Of a stretch of DNA of 64,000 nucleotides, positions 55,464 to 64,000 are shown one piece after another (position 1 is the first letter of the stretch; each line of letters opens with the position of its first letter). This DNA is from Brachionus plicatilis. Taxonomy: Eukaryota; Rotifera; Eurotatoria; Ploima; Brachionidae. The position numbers and the translations under genes were made by a program. Location: assembly GCA_010279815.1 (NCBI GenBank), contig QEOQ01000256.1, positions 273,353 to 337,352 of the forward strand, in the 5' to 3' direction. The notes under the pieces were generated by a model that was not told the origin of the DNA, made no database searches, and was given only the letters and a program-made list of their open reading frames with translations.

Positions 55464-55708
55464 TATAAAATAATATAAGTTATATAAAATTAAAAAATTA
55501 TTTATGTATTTTTAAAAAATCGAATTTTTAAAGAATTATACAGGTATTACAGTGGTTCTTGCAAAAAAAAAAAAAGTCTGGACTTGGACTTTTTTTTGGG
55601 ACTTTTAAACAACTCTGATTTCATATAATATTATATAATTTTATTATATGTAAATTTTGGTAAAAATTGGTAAATTTTTGTAACAATAGAGCTATCGTAG
55701 CACCACTG

Positions 55709-56293
55709 TAAAAAAAGAAAATTTTTGAAAAAATTTGAAGTTATATTATTAATTCCAATCAAGTTTTGTACTTTGTAGAAAATTCATGAATGGGTCTCAT
55801 TGGTAGTAAAGTGCATGTGTCACTTAGTCACATAAATAAAGAATATGAAATCGTATTGATATTGTTGTCATGCCAATAAATGACACAAACAAAGATAAAT
55901 AAAATAATACTTAATTTCACTTGCCAGCGAGTCATTGTAAAATATACTTCTCTCTTGGTAGCTCATTTATTTAATTTATTTAAAGATTAAAAAAATAAAT
56001 AAAGTTTTCACAATCAACTTTCAATACTTAAAAACGAAATCTTTTAAATATTATTAAGTTACTTTTTTTTCAAAATATTATATTTATATAAAGAAGTTAT
56101 ACCAAGGCTATGACATTTTAATGAAAACGATATAAAAATTTAAGTATTTTATGCTAACATTTCTGGTGATAACCATTTTATTTATCAATATGATGTCATA
56201 ACTGTATTCCAAAAAATAAAACGCTCATATAAGCATGCCTTAATTGATCATTTATTTTTTATCTTAAAATTTAAAGCTTATTTTTTAAGAAAA
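55709..56293. other. 5' flank of lectin copy B
   Basis: AT-rich, no repeat or gene recognised. Presumably carries the promoter; no clear TATA element assigned. Confidence 0.4.
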
Positions 56294-58472
56294 ATGACGG
56301 AATTGAATCCATCCCATCTAAAGACTTGGTCGAATCACCGACTCTAGTAAAACAAAATCGTTTTCAAAAAATGTAATTTCACTTAAAAATAAATTTTTAT
56401 ACAAAAAAAAAAAAAATAAATAAAATTTTCTAAATTTATCAAGCATGAAAATTGTGTTCTCTTCTTACGGCTTGTTTATAATTCTCGTCTTGATCATTAT
56501 TTTAGGCATCCTTTTGGGTCTAATACCGGTATTTCTAAACAACACTAAACAAACAAATATTTTAGTCATCGACAATAACAATTCCACACTAATCGACAAA
56601 ATTTTCAACTCCACCGACTCAATAACTGAGACATTGAGCAAACTCGAGCCAACTGTGCCCATCACAACCAGCGTGCAGACATTGCCAATTGAGCCAACAT
56701 CCCAGCCTCAACCATCCACCAGTCTACCAGCCACAACTGACCACGAAGACACCTCTACACAAACAACCCTCGTTCCAAGCACCCTGAGCACAGACGATGC
56801 CACAACTGAGCAAACAATCATGACCACCGAAAAGCTCTGCGAAATAGACCCTGATCCCGAGTCCATAATTCCCATCGACTACAACTCCAACGATTGCCCC
56901 ACTCAGTCCATCTACAGTCCAAAATTTATAAGCCTAACAAACTCGTACAACTTCGAGTATCCCATCAACCAAATCATAGTCTGTCCTGGCTCCAAGCTCG
57001 AGCTCAAGTGTCCGTCCAGCCAACTTCTTCATGTGTTCTCTGCCTATTACGGCATCCAGCCCGACACCAATACATTCAGCTGCAGCAAAAAGTCCAGTCT
57101 GCACGAAATCTGCTATTTTGACTTGACATTTAGCAATTTGACCACTATTTGTGAAAAAAAAGCCTCCTGCGAAATCACGGTCAACGTGGGCAGCTTTGGT
57201 GATCCGTGCATAAACTCAAAAAACAAACAACTGTTTGTCCAGTACCAGTGTTTGGACACCATCAACTATGACTTGGTCAACACTTGTGACTTGAACAAAA
57301 ACAAGAGCTCAATATGTCCGGACAAAAGTGGCGCACAGCACGAAATCATGATATGTGACTCGAAGCCCTTTTCCATCGAGTGTCCCAATGGCCACTTGAT
57401 CAGCATACTGTGCGCCTTCTACGGACTAGATCCCAATCTGAGGTGTCCAGGCACATTTTACTACGGTGCTCCCAGCGCTTGCTACTCAAAGCAGTCCCAC
57501 GATCTGGTCATTGAAAATTGCCATGGAAAACAAAACTGCACTTTTAGAGACGAGACCGGCACTAAGTACGACATTGGCTTCACTGAAGTATGTCCTGGTT
57601 TCCAGAACATTCTGCTAATTCAATGGGAATGTGTCTCAAATGAACAAACCACACTACAACCCCACACTACACTGACCACTCTGCCTACATGCTCAACCAG
57701 GCCTTTCATTAACGCAAGCTGTGACTCGACCCACTCACCATATGTGCCCCAACCTCTCACCAACTCAACCCTCACCCATTTTTCCTACCCCATCTACCAG
57801 CAAATTGTTTGCCAAGGCTCCACCCTGGTCCTAGTCTGTCCATCTGACTTGGTCATTCACATTTACTCGGCATACTTTGGCATCCAGGAGCCCACCAGAT
57901 CCGCTTTTTGCATGTCCAGTCCTTGGATGGAAAATCCGCACATGTTCTACATCCCGCAAAGCTTTGACATTGTGAAGAATACATGTGAATACAAAACCAA
58001 ATGTGTCCTGAGGGCCTATGCTGTTACAATGGGTGGTGTTGAGTTAAATTCAGCGTATAGCAAGCAGCTGGTGGTGCAGTACCAGTGTGTCAATCCGACT
58101 GTGTTAGCTGAGCAGATAAGCCAGTGTCCAAGCAAAAATGAAATACCAGAAATTTGTGCCAAAGTGGAAGAAAGTGAGGAGATTTATGAGCAGACAATAT
58201 GTGATGGCAGTGCGATGAGTTTAAGCTGTGGATCTAAAAGAATTAGTGTGGTGTGTGCATTTTATGGCGTGCATCCGTCGCTGAGCAGCTGTGGGGTGCC
58301 AGATCTTGCTGTCAAGCCAGTGTGCTATTTTAACAGTTCTTACACTACCGTGAAAGGTGAGTGCGATGGACGCTCTAGTTGTTCGTACAGTGCCATCGGA
58401 TCTAATGTGTTTTTTGACGATCCGTGCACTGGATTTAGGAAAGCTTTGTTTGTACAATGGAAGTGTACTTGA
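56294..58472 (+). CDS. Membrane-anchored protein with four SUEL-type lectin domains (copy B)
   Basis: Proposed exons 56294-56346 and 56444-58472 (97-bp intron; a start at the second-exon ATG 56445 is the fallback). Head MTELNPSHLKTWSNHRLY, membrane anchor YGLFIILVLIIILGILLGLI, Ser/Thr/Pro-rich stalk, then four lectin domains: CPGSKLELKCP with YYGIQPDTN; CAFYGLDPN; CQGSTLVLVCPSDLVIHIYS with YFGIQ; CAFYGVHPS. Each ends in QYQC, IQWEC, QYQC or VQWKC. 693 residues with the first exon. Its codons are noticeably richer in C and G than the rest of the window, including copies A and C. Residues coded by 57600-57911 are identical or nearly so in copy C although the flanks differ. Probable extracellular glycan-binding role. 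Confidence 0.9.
57600..57911 (+). repeat. Block shared with lectin copy C
   Basis: 312 bp with about four mismatches to 62236-62547 by eye, bounded on both sides by clearly diverged sequence. It spans the end of lectin domain 2, the Thr linker and the first half of domain 3. Confidence 0.92.
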
Positions 58473-58861
58473 GCAAAATTTTTTTTTTTTTTTTTTTTTT
58501 AAGATTATTATTGACAACGATTTTTTGTGTAATTTTTTTTAAAATAAATTATTTAAAGCCGTATATTTGTTTTCGTGTTGTGCGACTGGTTTTAATGGCC
58601 GTAAAGGTAACCTAATATTCTATTGATAGTCTCCTGGTTGCTAAAGCAATTCTCATAGTTGATAAATATTTGTGCTGAAATTGAGAGGTTTTGGATTTTT
58701 TTTGAATTCTGCTAATTTGTTACAAAATAGGCGGAATGAATTAGGCTGACAAAAAAAACCGATGGAATCAATTTTTTCTCTTTTTTTTTTTTCTCAAATT
58801 AACCAGTCTAGTTATTTATTTTTTGGCTCTATTTGTATTCGGATTTTTTGTATTTTAGAAA
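58473..58861. other. 3' flank of lectin copy B
   Basis: Begins with a run of 20-odd T soon after the stop, then AAAATAAATTATT as a possible polyadenylation signal. No gene. Confidence 0.45.
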
Positions 58862-59003
58862 ATGAATTTTATCAATGAAAAGGTATTTTGGATTTTTTTT
58901 TTCCTATTTCCTTTTAGTTTATTGTGATGGTTTGTTTTAGATTTTGAGAAGAAAATTTCGAACCAAAGTGTTTAGATTCTACCCACCGGGCCTCCGGATC
59001 ACT
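58862..59003 (+). other. Candidate upstream exons before lectin copy C
   Basis: ATG exon 58862-58882 (MNFINEK) with donor AAG|GTATTT and exon 58941-59003 (ILRRKFRTKVFRFYPPGLRI) with donor ACT|GTAAGT both look real. Spliced to the next exon (59218) they read NDGLYKRELSDDGITNSDSN, but that frame does not continue into the membrane and lectin frame. They may be a 5' leader with an upstream ORF, part of another small transcript, or evidence of a frame error. Confidence 0.45.
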
Positions 59004-59221
59004 GTAAGTTGGAGCTCGTAGAATTAATGAGCCTATTAAAAAATAATCTATGTGAAGTCTTTCACGAACAATTTAATTTATTAAAGAATGCTTGAAGTGT
59101 TTGATGGACATGTTCTGAAAATTTTTTCATCCATCAAATTCTTCTAAAGAATCGATTTAGATTAAATATTAATTGTCTTTAAATATTAATATTAAGCTAA
59201 TAAATTTTATTTTTCAGAACG

Positions 59222-62200
59222 ATGGCTTGTACAAACGAGAACTATCAGATGACGGGATCACAAATAGCGATTCGAACAGAATGTAAATTTGGAAAGTTTT
59301 TAATTAATTTTTTTTTTCTTAATTATTTTGTTAAGGTGGACTTTTAAAAAATTTACTAAATTAATATTTGGTTTTTTTTTGGCAGCTTTGATTACCGGAC
59401 TTGCAGTTTTGATGATTTTATTAATAATCAAATCAAGTAATTTAATAAAAAAATATTTTATTAAATTTTTTTAAAATTTTATGGGCAAAATAATTAATTA
59501 CAATCTAAATTTTTTTATAAATTAATTCAAAATTTGAATTTAAATTCAAAATAAGGCTTTAAAATTGCTTAAATAAAGAAATTTCTAATGATTTGTAAAT
59601 TTTAACAATTTAAAATTTTTTTGTCATTTAAAATTGTGTAATATGTTTGTTGAATCAAAACAAAAACAAATTATTTTCTTCGGATATTTTTTAAAAATGG
59701 TCATTTTAATGATCATGAACAAGAATTTAAAAAAATATTTCTAATGCTATTTAATACTACAGATAGATAGCCGATTATTAACAGGTGCTGAGCGTTCACT
59801 TTATTTTAAAGGGATTTTTTAGAGTACAAAAATAAAAATAATATTTTCTTTACTAAATTTTAAAATTCTAAAAATATTCAAAAATTAAAAAAAAGTATAT
59901 TTTTGATATAAAAAATCGAGAATTTTATTTTATTCTCCCGTCTAGGAAACAAAAAAAAATTAAATTATTAGTAACATAATTAAATAAGTTTAAAAATTTA
60001 ATTGATGAGGTTTTTTTAGGAAATTTAGTTTAAGTAAGCCCGGTTAGCTCAGTTGGTTAGAGCGTCGTGCTAATAACGCGAAGGTCGTGAGTTCGATCCT
60101 CCCACTGGGCAAATTTTTTTTAAAGAATTATATATTTGAGATATTTTTTAAAAGTTAGTTATTAATTTTAAAATAATTGTATTTTATTAAGTGACATTTG
60201 ATCTCAGGTGTTTACTTAAATCAAAAATTTAAACTTTCAAAAGTTACTATTTTTCTCAAGAATAAGAAAAAGCTTAAGTATTGTAATTGTTTTAAATTAT
60301 TTTTTTTTTCTCATTGTAGTTATGGATTAAAAATTATGAATAAGAATAACACTTGAACAAAAAATGATTATATAAAATTAAATATGTAATTTAGTTTTTT
60401 TAAAAGTCTTTTAAATTAAAATTAAATATCATTGAGATTAAAAAAAGTTTTTAGTTTTTTCATACTTTCTTTTTTAAACTATACAATTATTTTTCAAAAT
60501 TCAACACAAAGTGTTTAATAGTTAGAAAATTTTTTAACAAAAATTTAATTTAATTCAAGTAAAGCTAAGTTTATTTGAAATTTTACAACATAATGAAGCA
60601 TAATTTTAATTTTGAAACTTGATTTTTAGTTTTATTAAATTAAAGATTAGATGGAGGAAATTTTGAATGTTTTTATAAGTCTAAGATTAAATTAACACCA
60701 GTGGGATTGAGAAAAAAATTAATTTTCTAAAAGGATTTATTAGCATTGAAAAAAGCTAAAATAAAAGTCAAAATAATTAAAGTAAATTGAAAATAATTAA
60801 AAAGAACAAAAGACATGATATTTTCAAATATATTTCTGCTCATTTATTTTTTGTATAGTCTGAAAAAAAAATTAAAAAAAAACATAATTAATAATTATTG
60901 ACTATTTGAATTTAATTTGAATAGCTCGTGATAATTTAATTTTATTTAAATAGTTCATTAGCTCGCATTGTATGTGACTAAAAACAAAATTGGCTTATTG
61001 TAAAAAGGAAGAGCTAAAATAATTTTTGTTTCCGAATCGGCGTTCAAACCGAAACATATTGATAAATTAAAACCTTAGATTCTATAATTATAATTTTTCA
61101 AACTATTACCCATAGAAAAAAATTCTTATAAAAAAAAACAATAAATATTTCTATATTTTTTGTACAAAAAATAGAACTTTTTTATTAACAAATAAAAAAT
61201 TAATTTTGGTGACAAAAATATTAAAAAAATATCTTAAATTTTTCTATTTGGCTGAAAAAAAACTTGCCCAGTGGGAGGATCGAACTCACGACCTTCGCGT
61301 TATTAGCACGACGCTCTAACCAACTGAGCTAACCGGGCCTCATTTTTTTCTAAAATTAAATTTTAAATTTTAAAGCAAAGTATTCCCAAGCATCATGGAC
61401 ATCAAAAAAAAACATTAACCAAGTCAAATTGGATCTGAACATTTCATCATACACTTCAAATTCACTGATAGAGACGCCATGTAAAATTGAGAAAAAAACC
61501 CAAATTGAACTAAATCTGGCCAAATGCTTAAACACCAGCGTTTATGAACCAGTTCCGATAGACTCCCAATTAATCTACTCTCTAGGAAGTCCAGTATTAC
61601 AGACAGTCGTGTGCTACGGTTCAAAACTTCACCTCAAATGCCCTTCTTTGAACCACAAGCTGCACATACACTCAGCTTATTTTGGAATTCAAAAAAATAC
61701 CAAAAATTACTGCTGGTCCAACCCCAATGGTCTTGTGTGCTACAGAAATTTGACATATCATTACATCAGAAATTTGTGCCAGAACAAATTTTCCTGTGAC
61801 CTCATCGTCACTGACACCTACTTTGGCAACCCGTGTCCCATTCAAAATTTATACCATAATCAACTGCTCATTCAATACCAATGTTTTGATGACCAAAGTA
61901 TTAATTTGATCAAAAAATGTGACAGAAATACATCAACATCAGATATTTGTCCTCCTTTAAATAATTCCAACCATTACCAGCAGCAGTGGTGTGAGCCTTC
62001 CAAAGCTATCATTAAATGCCCCAAAGGCACTCAAATCAAAATAATTTGTGCTTATTACGGAATTGATAATAAACACAAATGCACTCATTCCGAATACAAA
62101 GGATGTCCGACTAAATGCTACGCGGAAAATACAATTTCTACAATAGAAAACATGTGCAATCAGAGATCAATTTGCTTCCTAGAGGGAGAAAACTCATTCG

Positions 62201-63114
62201 AACTTGGCTCTGGTCTGACCAACGCATGCCAAGGCTTCCAGAACATTCTGCTAATTCAATGGGAATGTGTCTCAAATGAACAGACCACACTACAACCCCA
62301 CACTACACTGACCACTCTGCCCACATGCTCAACCAGGCCTTTCATTAACGCAAGCTGTGACTCGACCCACTCACCATATGTGCCCCAACCTCTCACCAAC
62401 TCAACCCTCACCCATTTTTCCTACCCCATCTACCAGCAAATTGTTTGCCAAGGCTCCACCCTGGTCCTAGTCTGTCCATCTGACTTGGTCATTCACATTT
62501 ACTCGGCATACTTTGGCATCCAGGAGCCCACCAGGTCCACTTTTTGCCACAATAGTGAATTTAAAGAAATGCCTGCCATGATGTATTCAATAGAGAGTTT
62601 TAACACTGTTTTTTTAAATTGTCAATCAAAAAATTTTTGTCAACTTAAAGCCTCGGTGAACAGTTTAGGTGGTGCAGATTTAAATCGAGAGATTGGCAAG
62701 CAGTTGGTTGTACAGTACCAGTGTGTTGATCCTTATGTATTGGAGAATCAAATAAGCAAATGTGGTCTTGATCTGGAAGTTGATGAAATTTGTCCTAAAA
62801 TTGAAAGCTATGGACAAGTGGCTCATGAGGATGTGTGGTGTGATGAGGATCAATTAAACATTACTTGTGAATTGGGTAAAAAAATTGAAATTTTATGCGC
62901 CTTTTATGGAATCCATCCATCTTTTTCCAAATGTGACATAGCTAATTTACCATTTAGACCAGTGTGCTATTTCAATAGTTCTTTTAGCAAATTAAAGGAT
63001 TTGTGTGATTCGAAAGAAGTTTGCTCAGTGGATGTAATTAATTCCGCTTTGTTTAATCATGATCCATGTAATGGACTCAAAAAAGCCATTTTTGTTCAAT
63101 GGAAATGCTACTAA
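59222..63114 (+). CDS. Membrane-anchored protein with four SUEL-type lectin domains (copy C)
   Basis: Exons 59222-59282, 59386-59436 and 61376-63114, phases consistent throughout; introns 103 and 1939 bp; 616 residues. Head MACTNENYQMTGSQIAIRTE, short membrane anchor LITGLAVLMILLIIK, short linker without the long Thr stalk of copies A and B, then four lectin domains (VVCYGSKLHLKCP and YFGIQKNT; CAYYGIDN; CQGSTLVLVCP; CAFYGIHPS), ending FVQWKC. The 312-bp block 62236-62547 is almost identical to copy B and richer in C/G than its flanks. The 1.9-kb intron carries two tRNA genes. The exon at 61376 was found by phase: its acceptor TTTTAAAG|CA restores the frame. RNA evidence needed for the first two exons. 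Confidence 0.85.
60038..60111 (+). tRNA. tRNA-Ile (AAU anticodon)
   Basis: Cloverleaf: acceptor GCCCGGT pairs with ACTGGGC (one G-U), D-arm GCTC/GAGC, anticodon stem TCGTG/CGCGA with loop CTAATAA, so anticodon AAT; T-arm GTGAG/CTCCC with loop TTCGATC. The T-stem pair 50-64 is T against C, a mismatch. A box TAGCTCAGTTGG and B box GTTCGATCC are present, followed by eight T. Lies in the proposed intron of lectin copy C, sense orientation. Confidence 0.95.
60114..60121 (+). terminator. RNA polymerase III T-tract
   Basis: Eight T two bases after the discriminator base of the plus-strand tRNA-Ile. Confidence 0.85.
61255..61262 (-). terminator. RNA polymerase III T-tract
   Basis: Eight A on the plus strand, thus eight T downstream of the minus-strand tRNA-Ile. 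Confidence 0.85.
61265..61338 (-). tRNA. tRNA-Ile (AAU anticodon), inverted copy
   Basis: Exact reverse complement of the 74-bp gene at 60038, including the T-C mismatch in the T stem. Similarity to the first copy ends within a few bases of the gene apart from the T-tract. Its 5' end is 37 bp from the proposed acceptor of the last lectin exon, so the gene reads antisense to the host gene, away from that exon. Confidence 0.95.
62236..62547 (+). repeat. Block shared with lectin copy B
   Basis: Partner of 57600-57911. Its C-rich codon use (for example CCTCTCACCAACTCAACCCT) contrasts with the A/T-ending codons on either side in this gene, suggesting copy B was the donor. Confidence 0.92.
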
Positions 63115-64000
63115 TTTAAATTGTAATTGATATTTTTGCTTTAAAATTTATTTAAATTATTAAAAATTAACATGCAATTCAAATTTTAAATACTATTCAA
63201 ACACTTTTTATGTCTTTTTAATTTTTCTTTATTTTTCTTTACATTGCCTTAGGGCGTTAACTGAAATTAATTATTTAATAAAATTAATTTAAAAAATAAA
63301 GATTTTATGGCTGCAGATTTTTAATTATTGATGAGAACTCAAAAAAAGAAATGATTAAAATTAAAATCAAGATAAAATTTAGTTCTAGCTGATTATTTCA
63401 CTTGATTTTTTGGAAATATAATCGTTCATGAATTGTATCATTTAATACTGATCCAGTCTTTAATACTCAAAAACCGGAGGGGTTTTTTCGACCCTTTTTG
63501 GTACTTCTTTTGCTTGTTGTTCCAAAAATATAATCTTTTTTGAAATTTTTTTTTTCCATCGAAACTAAAAATCAAAAAAATATTATAAATAATTAATTTT
63601 GATTACAAAATAATTTTATTTTCATGCTATAAAAAAAGTATACTTTAAACCCGGAGAGGGGTTTTTTGACCCTCCATGAATATTGTCTTTTTTTTTGTAA
63701 AATAAACTAAAGACACGGCTAATTTTGCTTATAACTTCAAACTTTACTTAATTTCAATTAATTCCTATAATTAAAAATAAATTTCTGAACCATGTTTCGA
63801 TGAAAAGTTCTTTAACTTCTTAGTAATGCGGATGATACATAACCTCAAGTCTCTGATGACAATTATAATGATTTTCAGGAAAATCATGACTATGATAATA
63901 ATTTTGATTAAGAAATGGAAATATAAAACCAACCTTATACTGAATATGACTCAGATGAAGACTCAGATAATAAATAATCAGAATTAGAAGAAACTAATAA
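63115..64000. other. 3' flank and possible piggyBac-like end
   Basis: Two similar phrases, ACCGGAGGGGTTTTTTCGAC (63472) and ACCCGGAGAGGGGTTTTTTG (63649), each run on to GACCC. From about 63835 a frame rich in Asp and Asn (SDDNYNDFQENHDYDNNFD, later EYDSDEDSDNK) is broken by stops. Acidic N-termini of this kind occur in piggyBac-type transposases, but the rest lies outside the window, so this is a guess. Confidence 0.3.

Larger units (their letters stand above)
54508..55708. repeat. Nest of hAT-like foldback elements
   Basis: Outer ends CAGTGGTGCAATGATAAC (54508) and GCTATCGTAGCACCACTG (to 55708). Inside are a GTTCC-rich element (54712-55061), a palindrome with arms around 55040-55147 and 55464-55570 (TAATACCTGTATAATTC with its inverse), and at the core a CAGAGTTG foldback (55148-55463). 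At 55550 another CAGTGGTTCTTGCAAA end begins, and 55570-55620 is a partial CAGACTTG copy. The outer flanks do not show a clean duplication. Confidence 0.75.

Overview
The window is nuclear DNA of a small-genome invertebrate. It is very AT-rich, genes are split by GT-AG introns of about 45-60 bp (with a few of 2-4.4 kb), and the sequence is packed with transposon debris. The protein families (expanded SUEL-type lectins, EGF and leucine-rich membrane proteins, SLC17 transporter, S1 protease), the FLYWCH/MULE, Tigger/pogo, Jockey-like and gypsy-like remnants and the compact introns fit a monogonont rotifer such as Brachionus. The taxon is an inference; nothing here proves it.

Region 1-13 kb: a truncated non-LTR reverse transcriptase (RT) at the left edge, AT-rich DNA with foldback repeats, an intact single-exon gene for an unusual secreted-side WD40 + 3xEGF + transmembrane protein (5213-6832), then MULE and Tigger/pogo wreckage. 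Region 13-27 kb: a trypsin-like serine protease on the minus strand whose catalytic His exon is separated from the Asp/Ser exons by a 4.4-kb intron full of repeats, a broken RT carrying a 270-bp insertion, a small type II membrane protein with a Thr-rich stalk, and an inverted paralogue of the WD40-EGF gene (24640-26286). Region 28-42 kb: a very young LTR retrotransposon that has lost pol, a triple-nested DNA transposon stack (32-34.7 kb), an 838-aa leucine-rich-repeat surface protein, a second older LTR remnant using the same primer site, and a foldback element whose empty target site survives nearby. Region 42-64 kb: an SLC17-type transporter in five exons, then three plus-strand paralogues encoding membrane-anchored proteins with four SUEL lectin domains each. 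The third lectin gene appears to contain two identical, oppositely oriented tRNA-Ile(AAU) genes in its 1.9-kb intron.

The resident genes are mostly cell-surface or secreted proteins. Four genes or gene pairs use a short cytoplasmic head, a membrane anchor and adhesive ectodomains (lectin, EGF, LRR, WD40). The strongest signals outside ordinary annotation are: (i) several families of non-autonomous foldback elements bounded by exact 8-bp target duplications, two with an empty site readable in this same window; (ii) WD40 propellers on the secretory side of an EGF receptor-like protein; (iii) a 312-bp near-identical block shared by two otherwise diverged lectin genes, pointing to gene conversion; and (iv) an intron-nested inverted tRNA pair sharing an odd T-stem mismatch. 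Exon boundaries were set by eye from splice signals, reading phase and family alignment, so they need RNA support.
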